A DNA stretch of 64,000 nucleotides from Candidatus Sulfotelmatobacter sp. (GTDB lineage Bacteria; Acidobacteriota; Terriglobia; Terriglobales; Acidobacteriaceae): NCBI GenBank assembly GCA_030041475.1, contig JASHNU010000080.1, positions 61,025-125,024 on the forward strand, in the 5' to 3' direction. Position 1 is the stretch's first letter, and each line of letters starts with the position of its first letter. This document shows positions 32,641-41,450 of the stretch, piece after piece. The position numbers and the translations under genes are program-made. The notes below the pieces were generated by a model, which was not told where the DNA came from, searched no databases, and saw nothing but the letters and a program-made list of their open reading frames with translations.

Positions 32641-33237
32641 GTGTCTCGTTTCTTATTGACGTTTGTTGCTGCTCTTGCACTCGCCGTTTCGGCCGCGGCC
32701 CAGGCCGGAACATCTCAGGGTGGAAGCTGGAAGATCGATCCCAATCACTCAGCTGCGCAGTTTTCCGTGCGGCACCTTGGCGTGTCGACGGTGCGAGGTG
32801 CGTTCACAAGAGTATCCGGTTCCGCAATCTATGATCCAGCCGACCCGAGCAAGGACTCGATCGATGTAAGCATTGAGACGACTTCCGTGGACACGCGCGT
32901 AGAAATGCGCGACAACGACTTGCGCAGCCCGCGCTTTCTGGACGCACAGAAGTATCCTGCCATCACATTTCGTTCCAAGCAGGTGAAGGCGGCGGGCACT
33001 GGAAAACTGCAGATAACGGGCGATTTGACCATCAAAGGAGTGACGAAAGAAGTCGTGCTCGATGTGGACGGTCCTTCGGCGTCGATCAAAGACCCGTGGG
33101 GCAACCAGCGCATCGGCGCCTCCGCCACGACAAAAATCAATCGTCAGGAGTTCGGTGTCAACGCCCTTCCCGGCGTCGTAGGTGACGACATCACTATCAC
33201 CATCGACACCGAATTGTTCCAGCCGCAGGCGAAGTAA
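32641..33237 (+). CDS. YceI-like periplasmic lipocalin-fold protein
   Basis: 198 residues with a signal peptide (residues 1-21, LLTFVAALALAVSAAAQA). The YceI fold is seen from WKIDPNHSAAQFSVRHLGVS through VRGAFTRVSG, DVSIETTSVDTRVEMRDNDL and FLDAQKYPAITFRSK to INRQEFGV. Such proteins bind isoprenoid or amide lipids in the periplasm. GTG 32641 is chosen because AAGGAG lies 10 bases upstream and the signal peptide then starts properly; the frame is open back to 32566. Confidence 0.92.
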   Translation: MSRFLLTFVAALALAVSAAAQAGTSQGGSWKIDPNHSAAQFSVRHLGVSTVRGAFTRVSGSAIYDPADPSKDSIDVSIETTSVDTRVEMRDNDLRSPRFLDAQKYPAITFRSKQVKAAGTGKLQITGDLTIKGVTKEVVLDVDGPSASIKDPWGNQRIGASATTKINRQEFGVNALPGVVGDDITITIDTELFQPQAK

Positions 33238-33282
33238 GCGGGGTTTTCACCACTTCTGTTTCTAGAACGCTTCGGGGAACCG

Positions 33283-33954
33283 TCATTTCTTGACGGCGAC
33301 TGCCAAGCCATCGCGGATGGGCAGAATCGTCGTGTAAAACTCCGGCGCGTCGTAAAGCTTGCGGTTGAATTCGAGGATCGCCTTGGTGCGCGAGTCGGTG
33401 GGATTCTTCTCGGCCACGCGCCCACTCCACAAAACGTTGTCAGTGATGAACAGCCCACCTTTGCGCAGGCGTGGATCGGCCAAACGCAACACGCGCGGGT
33501 AGTCTTCTTTATCAACGTCGTTGAAAACGATGTCGAACTCCTGCTTCTGCTCCGAGAGAAATTCCAGTGCGTCGCCGACGTGAACCTGAATGCGGTCGGC
33601 CACTCCAGCGCGCACGAAGTAGCCGCGGGCGCGCTCGGCGTTCTTCTTGTCGCTATCGGTGTAAAACACGCGTCCCTTTTCGCCCACGGCGTGCGCCCAC
33701 CAGATGGTTGAATAGCCAATGGCCGAACCCAATTCGAAGACAGTGCGGGCGTCGGTCATCATGGCCAGCTGCTGCAGAACGCGAGCCACGGCCGGACCCA
33801 CGATCGGCACTTTGTGCTCAGTCGCGTAGTCCTCCATTTCTGCCAGCACCGTATCGCGCTTGGGAAGCATGGAGTAGAGATAGTCATCCACTCGACCGAT
33901 GGTGGTGAAGTTGTAGTGGCGCCAACTGGCTCGGTCGATTCTCTTCTGAGTCAC
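33283..33954 (-). CDS. SAM-dependent O-methyltransferase (class I, family 3)
   Basis: 223 residues. Motif I reads VFELGSAIGYSTIWWA, followed by VFYTDSDKKNAERARGYF and FDIVFNDVDKEDYP, whose Asp residues bind the divalent metal in catechol/caffeoyl-CoA-type O-methyltransferases; ITDNVLWSGRV supplies the later metal ligand. The N-terminal helices carry the substrate-entry region. The substrate is unknown. It ends 45 bp from the convergent YceI gene. Confidence 0.9.
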   Translation of the reverse strand: MTQKRIDRASWRHYNFTTIGRVDDYLYSMLPKRDTVLAEMEDYATEHKVPIVGPAVARVLQQLAMMTDARTVFELGSAIGYSTIWWAHAVGEKGRVFYTDSDKKNAERARGYFVRAGVADRIQVHVGDALEFLSEQKQEFDIVFNDVDKEDYPRVLRLADPRLRKGGLFITDNVLWSGRVAEKNPTDSRTKAILEFNRKLYDAPEFYTTILPIRDGLAVAVKK

Positions 33955-33983
33955 ACAAGTCCTTTCACGAAGCTGTGCAGAAT

Positions 33984-34685
33984 TCAGCCGATAGTAACGC
34001 CCGGCTTCATCTCGAAAACTTGAACCTGAGGCGCGAGCTTCTGCAACTCGGCGGGGCGTCCGGTCAGCACCGGGAAAGTTCCGAAGTGCATGGGAATGAC
34101 GAATTGGGGCTTCAGCAGCGTACAGGCATAAGCGGCCTCACGCGGCCCCATGGTGTAGTGATCGCCCATCGGAAGCATGGCAATCTGCGGGGCGTATAGA
34201 TCGCGAATGATGGCCATGTCGCCGAACACGTTCGTGTCGCCGGCGTGATAGATCTTCACTCCATTCGAGAATCGAATCACGTATCCGCAGGCTTCGCCGC
34301 CGTAAATGAGTTCGTCGCCATCCTGAATGCCGCAGGAGTGATCGGCATGCACCATGGTGACCTGGATATCACCTACAGTCTGTGTGCCGCCCTTGTTCAT
34401 CTCGGCGACCTGTTTGGCGCCCTTTTTCCCCAGCCACCGGGCCAGTTCCGGGATGCCGACGACCACGGGATTGTGCTGCTTGGCAATCTCCACGGCGTCT
34501 CCAATGTGATCTCCGTGGCCGTGCGTGCACAAGAGAACATCGACCTTCTTTACCGTCTTGTCGGCCTCAGGGCACATGGGATTTCCCATGATCCAGGGAT
34601 CGATGATGACGGTTTTCCCGCCTGGAGTCTCGATGCGGAAGGTTGCGTGTCCCAACCAGGTGAGTTTGATGCCTTTGAGATCCAT
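33984..34685 (-). CDS. Metal-dependent hydrolase, UPF0173 (metallo-beta-lactamase fold)
   Basis: 233 residues matching the YtkL/UPF0173 group. The N-terminal LTWLGHATFRIET is followed by the metal motif THGHGDHIGDA, then HADHSCG, YHAGDTNVFGDM and a terminal PMHFGTFPVLTG with the last histidine. All metal ligands are present. A GAGG lies about 5-8 bases before the ATG. It precedes the O-methyltransferase gene on the same strand by 29 bp, and hpt is divergent. The substrate is unknown. Confidence 0.93.
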   Translation of the reverse strand: MDLKGIKLTWLGHATFRIETPGGKTVIIDPWIMGNPMCPEADKTVKKVDVLLCTHGHGDHIGDAVEIAKQHNPVVVGIPELARWLGKKGAKQVAEMNKGGTQTVGDIQVTMVHADHSCGIQDGDELIYGGEACGYVIRFSNGVKIYHAGDTNVFGDMAIIRDLYAPQIAMLPMGDHYTMGPREAAYACTLLKPQFVIPMHFGTFPVLTGRPAELQKLAPQVQVFEMKPGVTIG

Positions 34686-34758
34686 AAAAGCCCTCGATCA
34701 ATGTCGATTGCTCAATGCTTCTTCCAGCAACGACCTCGCTAGTTTAATATGAATCGCC

Positions 34759-35310
34759 ATGACAGACCTCAAGGTGCTGATTTCGCGGGAAGAAATCGCC
34801 AAACGCGTGAGCGAAATGGGCGCAGAAATCACGCGTGACTTCAAGGGGCAGTCGATCATTTTTGTTGGCGTGCTGAAGGGCGCCGCGATTTTCCTCTCGG
34901 ACCTCGCCCGCCATGTCAGGCTCGACGCGACGTTCGACTTCATCGGCGTCTCCAGCTACGGCAACCGTCCCAGCCCGCAGAAAGAACTGAAGGATGGCTG
35001 GGACTCAACCGGAGAGGTGAAGCTCACAAAAGATGTGGATCAGTCCATGCAGGATAAGAACGTGATCGTGGTCGAGGACATTCTTGATACCGGCCTCACG
35101 CTGACTTATCTAAGAAAGGTTTTGCTGGCGCACCAGCCCCGGACATTGAGGATCGCTGCCCTGCTCGACAAGCCGTCCCGGCGCAAGCTGCCGCTGGAAG
35201 GCGACTATGTCGGATTCAAGATTCCCGATGAATTTGTAGTCGGCTACGGACTCGATTATGCGGAAAAGTATCGCAATCTGCCCGACATTTGCGTCGTACC
35301 GCGCCAGTAG
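34759..35310 (+). CDS. hpt: Hypoxanthine phosphoribosyltransferase
   Basis: Purine salvage: converts hypoxanthine or guanine plus PRPP to IMP or GMP. 183 residues with the PRPP-binding motif VIVVEDILDTGLTLTYL (about 97-113), the flexible-loop SSYGNRPSP, the base-binding KPSRRKLP and FVVGYGLDYAEKYRNLPDI at the C-terminus. TAATAT ends 8 nt before the ATG, which points to a leaderless mRNA. Confidence 0.95.
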   Translation: MTDLKVLISREEIAKRVSEMGAEITRDFKGQSIIFVGVLKGAAIFLSDLARHVRLDATFDFIGVSSYGNRPSPQKELKDGWDSTGEVKLTKDVDQSMQDKNVIVVEDILDTGLTLTYLRKVLLAHQPRTLRIAALLDKPSRRKLPLEGDYVGFKIPDEFVVGYGLDYAEKYRNLPDICVVPRQ

Positions 35311-35390
35311 CCACTTTTCAGCCGATGGCCAATTCTGCCGGCTTACCAGCAGCGCCGCGGCACACGAACGCGGCTGCTATCATACAACCC

Positions 35391-37172
35391 ATGGGTTCTG
35401 TGCTTACCAAACCGGAACGGCCGGTCGAGTCCCTGCTGCTCGATGTTGCCGACGTGCTGGCCACGTCGCTCGATCTGGACACGACCCTGCGCCGCGTCGC
35501 CGAAGTCGTGCGCAAGGTCATTGACTACGAAATCTTCGCCATCCTTCTGCTCAACGAAAAAACCCAGGAACTACGCTTCCGTTTTCAGGTGGGCTATCCG
35601 CCTGAATTCACTGAGCGCGGCCGCGTGAAGGTCGGCGAGGGAGTGGTTGGCCAGGCAGCGCAATCACGACAGGCCGTGCTCATTGACGATGTGACCAAGG
35701 ACCCGCGTTACATCGAGGCCGTGCCGAATGTGCGCTCGGAGCTCGCGGTTCCGCTGATCACCAAGAATCGCGTGATCGGGGTGATTGACATCGAGGCCCG
35801 CGAGCCGGGCTACTTCACGGAAGAACACCGCCGGGTGCTGACACTGGTGGCGTCGCGCATGGCTGCGGGAATTGAGAACGCCCAGCTTTACACGCGCACG
35901 ACCAAGCAGGCGCGAATTCTTCTGCTCTTAAACGAGATCGCGCGCGAGCTGACTTCAATTCTGAACCTGGACGAACTGCTGGGCCGGATCGCCGAACTGG
36001 TGCGGCGTTTGATCGATTACCAGATGTTCAGCATCCTGCTGGTCGACGCACCGGGCGAGAAGCTGCAGCACCGTTTCTCCCTGCGTTTCAACGAAAACAT
36101 TCACCTGAAGCATGAGATCCCGATTGGTCGGGGCCTGGTAGGGGCCGCGGCGGAAAGTCGGCAGGCGGTGCTCGTTCCGGACGTGAAGAAAGATTCTCGC
36201 TACATTGAGACGAATCCCGAAACGCGCTCCGAACTGGCCGTGCCTCTGATTTACAAGAGCAAAGTCATTGGCGTCCTCGATCTGGAGCACACGCGGCGCG
36301 GGTTTTTCACGGAAGAGCACCAACGAATGATGATGACCCTGGCGGCGCAAATCGCAATTGCCATCGAGAACGCGCGACTCTACGAGGAGATCGAACGGCA
36401 GGAGCGGCGGCTGGAACGGGATTTGTCGCTGGCCCGTGAGTTACAGGGACAGTTGCTACCGCAGTCGCACCCAAAGATGGCGAATCTGGAGGTCGCAGCG
36501 AAATTCGTTCCTGCGCGCACGATCGGCGGCGACCTGTATGATTTCATTCCCTATTCGCTGTCCCGACTCGGCATTGTCATCGGAGATGTGAGCGGAAAAG
36601 GCGCGCCAGCCGCCATTTACGCGGCACTGGTGAGCGGCATACTGCGCTCGCACGCTCCCATCGAGCCGGGACCGGCAGAAATGCTGTCGGCCGTGAATCT
36701 TTCGCTTGCCGAACGGCGCATCGAAGGGCAGTTCGTATCTCTGATTTACGCGGTGTGGGATGACGAACACCGCACTCTGACGGTTGCGAACTCGGGCCTT
36801 CCCCGGCCGATTTATGTGCACGGAGGCAACAACGAAATCATTGACGCCGTTGGCCTGCCCCTCGGCCTGTTTGACGAGGCTGATTACGACGAATTCAGGT
36901 TCCGCATGAAACCGGGCGAGATGTTTGTTTTCTTCAGCGACGGCATTCTCGACGCGCGGAATCGCAAGGGCGACCTTTTCGGAAGGCACCGCGTCGAACA
37001 GATCATCGGCGAGTGCGCCGGCCAACCGGTGGATTATCTCGTGGATTGTATTTTTAAGGCGGTTGCCGAACACTCGGCGGGCGTGGAGACGTTCGACGAT
37101 CAAACCGTGGTAGCCATCCGGGTGAAGCCGAACTCCTCGGAAAAATCGCCGACTTCCCAGAAGAAGAAATGA
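35391..37172 (+). CDS. GAF-GAF-SpoIIE (PP2C) serine phosphatase
   Basis: A 593-residue signalling phosphatase. Two GAF domains (about 14-165 and 178-335) each end in the same pattern (RSELAVPLI then VIGVIDIEA or VIGVLDLEH). A coiled connector, ERDLSLARELQGQLLPQ (about 346), leads to the SpoIIE-type PP2C domain with IGGDLYDF (378), IGDVSGKG (399), GLPLGLF and MFVFFSDGILDARN. It should dephosphorylate STAS antagonists such as the one at 12023, in response to a small ligand sensed by the GAFs. ATG 35391 is used: TATCAT ends 7 nt upstream, and the upstream frame merely overlaps hpt. The lysA start overlaps the stop. Confidence 0.92.
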   Translation: MGSVLTKPERPVESLLLDVADVLATSLDLDTTLRRVAEVVRKVIDYEIFAILLLNEKTQELRFRFQVGYPPEFTERGRVKVGEGVVGQAAQSRQAVLIDDVTKDPRYIEAVPNVRSELAVPLITKNRVIGVIDIEAREPGYFTEEHRRVLTLVASRMAAGIENAQLYTRTTKQARILLLLNEIARELTSILNLDELLGRIAELVRRLIDYQMFSILLVDAPGEKLQHRFSLRFNENIHLKHEIPIGRGLVGAAAESRQAVLVPDVKKDSRYIETNPETRSELAVPLIYKSKVIGVLDLEHTRRGFFTEEHQRMMMTLAAQIAIAIENARLYEEIERQERRLERDLSLARELQGQLLPQSHPKMANLEVAAKFVPARTIGGDLYDFIPYSLSRLGIVIGDVSGKGAPAAIYAALVSGILRSHAPIEPGPAEMLSAVNLSLAERRIEGQFVSLIYAVWDDEHRTLTVANSGLPRPIYVHGGNNEIIDAVGLPLGLFDEADYDEFRFRMKPGEMFVFFSDGILDARNRKGDLFGRHRVEQIIGECAGQPVDYLVDCIFKAVAEHSAGVETFDDQTVVAIRVKPNSSEKSPTSQKKK

Positions 37173-38509
37173 ACTCTCGAGCGCAGGCTTTTACTCTGGG
37201 GCGCCCGCCTGGATTTATCTATCGCCAGACCAAGCGCCAGACCAAGCGCGGCGTTCCATTAGTTCTCTATTGCGAGGGCGCTGCCCTGCCTAGTCTGGCC
37301 GAGCGATATGGAACACCGCTCTACGTCTACTCCGCGGCCATGATCAGACAGCGGTATGAAGCGTTTGACGCGGCCTTTTGCGGCATTCCGCACACCGTCT
37401 GTTATTCGGTAAAAGCAAATTCCAACCTGAGTATTCTGCGCTTGCTCGCCGGGAAGGGATGCGGCTTCGATGTAGTTTCTGGTGGCGAACTGAGGCGCGT
37501 TCTCGCTGCCGACCGAAAGGCCGCGAGCAAAGTTGTGTTCTCAGGAGTTGGTAAGACCCAGGAAGAGCTGACGGCTGCATTGAAAGCGGGGATTCTGCTC
37601 TTCAACGTGGAAAGCGACTCGGAGCTGTCGGCGCTCGCCGAGTGCGCTGGCCGTCAGCGCAGAACGGCTCCGGTGGCATTGCGGGTCAATCCCGACGTGG
37701 CCGCAGAAACTCATCCCTACATCTCGACCGGCCTGCACAAGCACAAGTTCGGAGTGCCGATCAATGATGCCCGCGGCCTGTATGCCAAAGCTTCGGGTTC
37801 GCGATATCTCAAAGTTTGCGGAGTGAGCGTACACATAGGGTCGCAGATCACCGACGTTTCAGCTTTTGGCGAAGCTTTGGCGCGCGTCGCGCAACTGGTT
37901 CGCCAATTGCGCAGCGACGGCCATCGAATCGATTACGTCGATGCCGGCGGCGGCCTGGGAATTGCCTATGAAAATCCAGATCACGAAAATTCAGGCGGCG
38001 AGTTTTCCGATTACGTCGCCAGGTATGCCCAGGCGCTGACCACACCGCTGCAAGGACTGAATGTCCGCCTGCTGCTGGAGCCGGGGCGCTCGATCGTAGG
38101 ACCAGCAGGGCTCTTGCTCACGTCGGTGATTTATCGGAAACAAAATGATGGCAAACGATTCCTGGTCGTGGACGCTGCCATGAACGACTTGATCCGGCCG
38201 GCACTGTACGGCGCCTATCACGAGATTGTTCCGGTCGCACGGCATTCTCGCGACGCGGAGAGATCTGAAGTCGTGGACGTCGTCGGCCCAGTTTGTGAGA
38301 CCGGAGACTTTTTCGCGCGCGACCGCGAACTGCCAGAGGTGCAGGAAGGCGACCTGCTTGCCATCCTCGACGCCGGTGCGTATGGAATGGTGTTGACGTC
38401 GAACTACAACACGCGACCGCGGCCAGCCGAGGTGCTGGTCACAGGAAAATCTTCCAAAATAATTCGGCGGCGGGAGAAGGTGTCCGATCTATTACGCTCT
38501 GAAGTGTGA
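37169..38509 (+). CDS. lysA: Diaminopimelate decarboxylase
   Basis: PLP enzyme making lysine from meso-diaminopimelate. 446 residues of the alanine-racemase-like fold. The PLP lysine lies in CYSVKANSNLSIL (about residue 77), followed by GKGCGFDVVSGGEL, STGLHKHKFGV, VHIGSQITD, DAGGGLGIAY and EPGRSIVGPAGL; the partner-subunit Cys/Glu motif is CETGDFFARDREL. The ATGA at 37169 overlaps the stop of the phosphatase gene. The 20-residue N-terminal extension (RQTKRQTKRG repeat) is odd; translation might begin later. Confidence 0.94.
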   Translation: MNSRAQAFTLGRPPGFIYRQTKRQTKRGVPLVLYCEGAALPSLAERYGTPLYVYSAAMIRQRYEAFDAAFCGIPHTVCYSVKANSNLSILRLLAGKGCGFDVVSGGELRRVLAADRKAASKVVFSGVGKTQEELTAALKAGILLFNVESDSELSALAECAGRQRRTAPVALRVNPDVAAETHPYISTGLHKHKFGVPINDARGLYAKASGSRYLKVCGVSVHIGSQITDVSAFGEALARVAQLVRQLRSDGHRIDYVDAGGGLGIAYENPDHENSGGEFSDYVARYAQALTTPLQGLNVRLLLEPGRSIVGPAGLLLTSVIYRKQNDGKRFLVVDAAMNDLIRPALYGAYHEIVPVARHSRDAERSEVVDVVGPVCETGDFFARDRELPEVQEGDLLAILDAGAYGMVLTSNYNTRPRPAEVLVTGKSSKIIRRREKVSDLLRSEV

Positions 38510-38540
38510 GCACGCCGAACATGGATGCGGCAGCTTCTTG

Positions 38541-39422
38541 TCAGCTCTCTCTTTCTCCCCACTTCAACTTCGTCCGCAGCGCCTGGAAAAAATCCGACCC
38601 CGAGCGGAACAGCGTGACCTGATGCTCGGAGCGGCGGCAGCGCACGCGGTCGCCATCACGCAGGTCGAGGCCGGGCTGGCCGTCGAGGCTGAGGTAGGCA
38701 ACTTCCTCCTCGCTGCGCAGCAGAATCTCAATCTCCACGGGATCCGGCACGACCAGCGGGCGATGCGTCAGCGAATGCGGCGCAACCGGCGTGATGACGA
38801 TGGCATGAACGGTCGGCATCAAAACCGGGCCGCCGGCAGAAAGCGAATATGCCGTTGAACCTGTCGGCGTGGCGACGATCATTCCGTCGGCGCGATAACT
38901 GGCCACAAAAGTCTTGTCGATATAGAGCTCATACGTATTCAGGCGGGCCAGCGTAGTCTTGTTAACGACTGCATCGTTGAACACCAGATAGCTGCCGCGA
39001 ACGGACTCGCCTCGGAGCAGTTCGCACTGCATGAGCGTTCGATGCTCAACCGGAGCACGGTCCTGTGCAATCGCTTCGAGCATTTGGTAGAGCGACTGCG
39101 GCGAGACCTCGGTCAGAAAGCCCAGTGAACCCAGATTGACGCCGAGCAGCGGGACGTCGATGGCTGCGGTAACCCGCGCCGCCGACAATAACGTCCCATC
39201 GCCTCCGAGAACAACGACCAGATCGAGCGCCCGTGACGCCATTTGCGTCCGTGGCACGACTTCCGCCGTGGTCGCGTATTTGGCTGTCTCTGCGTCAATG
39301 ATGACGTGATAGCCGTGTTCAGCAAGCCATTTCAACAATCCGGGAAGGATATGCGCGACCTCGGCACGGTCTGGCCGCGAAATGATAGCCGCGGTTTTCT
39401 GGGGAGATTGCGGGCTGGCCAT
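38541..39422 (-). CDS. nadK: NAD kinase
   Basis: ATP-dependent phosphorylation of NAD to NADP. 293 residues; the GGDGT motif is in VVLGGDGTLLSAARV (about 68), LLGVNLGSLGFLTEV follows, and the NAD-binding FNDAVVNKTT and DGMIVATPTGSTAYSLSAGGP segments are intact. It converges with lysA and ends 31 bp from its stop. Confidence 0.96.
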   Translation of the reverse strand: MASPQSPQKTAAIISRPDRAEVAHILPGLLKWLAEHGYHVIIDAETAKYATTAEVVPRTQMASRALDLVVVLGGDGTLLSAARVTAAIDVPLLGVNLGSLGFLTEVSPQSLYQMLEAIAQDRAPVEHRTLMQCELLRGESVRGSYLVFNDAVVNKTTLARLNTYELYIDKTFVASYRADGMIVATPTGSTAYSLSAGGPVLMPTVHAIVITPVAPHSLTHRPLVVPDPVEIEILLRSEEEVAYLSLDGQPGLDLRDGDRVRCRRSEHQVTLFRSGSDFFQALRTKLKWGERES

Positions 39423-39457
39423 GGCGAAATAGAGATTGTACAGAATCTCAGGGCTTT

Positions 39458-39487
39458 GACCACAGGGAGCACAGAGAGCACAGGGGA
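39458..39487 (-). repeat. Short CACAGGGAGCACAGAG repeat (family 2-like)
   Basis: ACCACAGGGAGCACAGAGAG then CACAGG fills the gap between nadK and tlyA. It is a diverged relative of the CCACGGAGGCACAGAG element at 29731 and 29911. Confidence 0.45.
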
Positions 39488-40237
39488 CTAGAAGATGCCC
39501 AACAGAAGGAACTCGCGATTGCCTTCGGCGCCGAGGATGGGCGACTCGATCACGTCGGTCTGCGTCGCGCCCAGATTCATGAGCGCGGCCCGGACCTTCT
39601 CTACGGCAGCGATTTGCGCAGCCTGATCGCGCACGATGCCGCCTTTGCCCACCTGTTCCCTGCCCGCTTCGAATTGCGGCTTCACCAGGACCACGATCTG
39701 CCGTCCCTTGCGCTCATCGGTCGATCCTGGAAACGCTACAGCGACGATCGCTGGCAACACGAGAGCTGCCGAGATGAACGAGACATCCATCGCGACAAAA
39801 TCCACACGCTCGTCAACCGCCGCGCGCGTCAGATTGCGCGCATTCGTTTTCTCAAGCAAGCGTACGCGAGGATCCTGGCGCAGTTTGAAATCCATCTGTC
39901 CGTAGCCCGTATCGACCGCGATCACGCGGGCCGCGCCATGCTGCAGCAGGCAATCCGTGAAACCACCGGTCGACGCACCGACGTCGAGACAGGTCTTCCC
40001 CCTCACGTCGATGTTCCAGTAAGCCAATGCGCGCTCGAGCTTCAGACCGCCGCGGCTCACGTACTTGAGATCCTCCCCGAGTAGACGAATCTCACTCTCG
40101 GGAGCAACCTGCGCCCCTGATTTTTCCAGCTTCTGCTCATCCACCAGAACTTTGCCGGCCAGAATCAGCGCCTGTGCGCGCTCGCGCGAAGCCGCCAGCC
40201 CACGGTCCACCAGAAGTTTGTCGAGTCGCACTTTCAT
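39488..40237 (-). CDS. tlyA: TlyA-family 2'-O-ribose rRNA methyltransferase (hemolysin A)
   Basis: 249 residues: an N-terminal S4 RNA-binding domain (VRLDKLLVDRGLAASRERAQ) and an FtsJ-like methyltransferase domain with motif I CLDVGASTGGFTDCLLQ (about 85), VDTGYGQMDFKL and FVAMDVSFISAALVLP. Members methylate 16S/23S rRNA cytidines, affecting capreomycin sensitivity; hemolysin is a historical name. The gene lies just upstream of nadK on the same strand, an arrangement common in bacteria. Confidence 0.93.
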   Translation of the reverse strand: MKVRLDKLLVDRGLAASRERAQALILAGKVLVDEQKLEKSGAQVAPESEIRLLGEDLKYVSRGGLKLERALAYWNIDVRGKTCLDVGASTGGFTDCLLQHGAARVIAVDTGYGQMDFKLRQDPRVRLLEKTNARNLTRAAVDERVDFVAMDVSFISAALVLPAIVAVAFPGSTDERKGRQIVVLVKPQFEAGREQVGKGGIVRDQAAQIAAVEKVRAALMNLGATQTDVIESPILGAEGNREFLLLGIF

Positions 40238-40350
40238 TGGACTTTCAGGTGAGAGTTACCTCCGGTTGTACCCGGAAAGTGCCAGCACTCGGCGCAGTGC
40301 AAAGTGTTGAAGCTTCTCTCACAGAGTCACTTACGGAGATACTCTGCCTG

Positions 40351-40384
40351 TTTTCCACAGAATTTTCCACGGAAGTGTTGAAAA
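40351..40384. other. Cluster of DnaA-box-like 9-mers
   Basis: TTTTCCACA (40351-40359), TTTTCCACG (40363-40371) and an inverted TGTTGAAAC (40376-40384) lie close together between yebC and tlyA. Each is one or two changes from the DnaA box TTATCCACA. No dnaA, dnaN or AT-rich unwinding region is near, so an origin is unlikely. Confidence 0.25.
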
Positions 40385-40420
40385 CTTTCGCAACCTTGCG
40401 TGGAAATGCAGCATCGGCGT

Positions 40421-40452
40421 CAGACAAGAAAAGCCGCCTCGCTCGAGGCGGC
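40421..40452 (-). terminator. Intrinsic terminator after yebC
   Basis: On the minus strand AGCCGCCTC, loop GAGC and GAGGCGGCT form a perfect 9-bp stem followed by TTTCTTG. It lies 28 bp after the yebC stop. Confidence 0.85.
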
Positions 40453-40480
40453 TCGCTTCTTGCAGGGTCAAAGTCGAGGA

Positions 40481-41230
40481 CTATCCCGCGACTTCTTCCA
40501 GCAGTTTCTGATCGATGTCGAAGTTGGCGTGAACGTTCTGCACGTCGTCGTGCTCTTCGAGCGCTTCCATCAGCCGGATCATGGTGCCGGCGGCCTGCCC
40601 TTCCAGCTTGATGTAATTCTGCGGAATGTAAGCGACGCTCGAGGATGCCGGCGTAATCCCCGCTTTCTTCACGGCTTCGAGCACGCCTTCGTAGGAGTGC
40701 GGTTCGGTCAGGATTTCCCAGTTCTCGCCGTCATCGTTCAGGTCTTCGCCGCCAGACTCAAGCACGATGTTCATCAAGTCGTCTTCTTTGGCCGCGGATT
40801 TCGGAACGATGATGTCGCCTTTTTTGTGGAACATCCAGGAAACGGCGCCAGCTTCGGCCATGTTGCCGCCGTTCTTGGTAAAGACGTGGCGGATTTCACT
40901 GACGGTACGGTTTCGATTGTCGGTGTTGATGTCAAGCAGGATGGCGACGCCGCCGGGACCGTAGCCCTCAAGGGTGAATTCTTCGTACGTGGCGCCCGGC
41001 AGCTCGCCCGTGCCGCGCTGAATCGCGCGCTTGATGTTGTCGGCCGGCATGTTCTCGGCCTTGGCCGCAGTGATCGCGGTGCGCAAGCGCGGATTGGAGT
41101 CGGGATCGCCGCCGCCGTTCTTGGCAGCAATACTGATTTCCTTAATAAGGCGGGTAAAAATCTTGCCGCGCTTGGCGTCGAGCGCGCCCTTCTTGTGCTT
41201 GATTGTGGCCCATTTGGAATGGCCGGACAT
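40481..41230 (-). CDS. yebC: YebC/PmpR-family protein
   Basis: 249 residues, full family length. The signature N-terminus SGHSKWATIKHKKGALDAKR is followed by GKIFTRLIKEI, GGGDPDSNPRLRTAI, NMPADNIKRAIQRGTGE and GYGPGGVAILLDINTDNRNR. It has been described as a DNA-binding regulator, and more recently as a factor relieving ribosome stalling on polyproline. It is monocistronic here, with a terminator downstream. Confidence 0.95.
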   Translation of the reverse strand: MSGHSKWATIKHKKGALDAKRGKIFTRLIKEISIAAKNGGGDPDSNPRLRTAITAAKAENMPADNIKRAIQRGTGELPGATYEEFTLEGYGPGGVAILLDINTDNRNRTVSEIRHVFTKNGGNMAEAGAVSWMFHKKGDIIVPKSAAKEDDLMNIVLESGGEDLNDDGENWEILTEPHSYEGVLEAVKKAGITPASSSVAYIPQNYIKLEGQAAGTMIRLMEALEEHDDVQNVHANFDIDQKLLEEVAG

Positions 41231-41450
41231 AGTTCGACCTCGTCTTTAAGTATCTCGCTTTAAAGAGCTTCGTTTGGCGCAGGATTCGCCTTCAGGGGAG
41301 ATCACAGATTTGCCTCGATAAAGCATGCCTCGGTCTGCATGCAGGCGAACATGGATTATAGCATGGCGTCCCTCCCGGCCCGAGGCCTCTGTTCAGTCAC
41401 ACCGGAACGTGGAATTAGATCAATACCGTTCTTGCCGCTTTGAAGATCCT

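Noticed and set aside
40351..40384. Possible replication origin
   Set aside because: Only three imperfect DnaA-like 9-mers, no dnaA/dnaN and no AT-rich unwinding element nearby.
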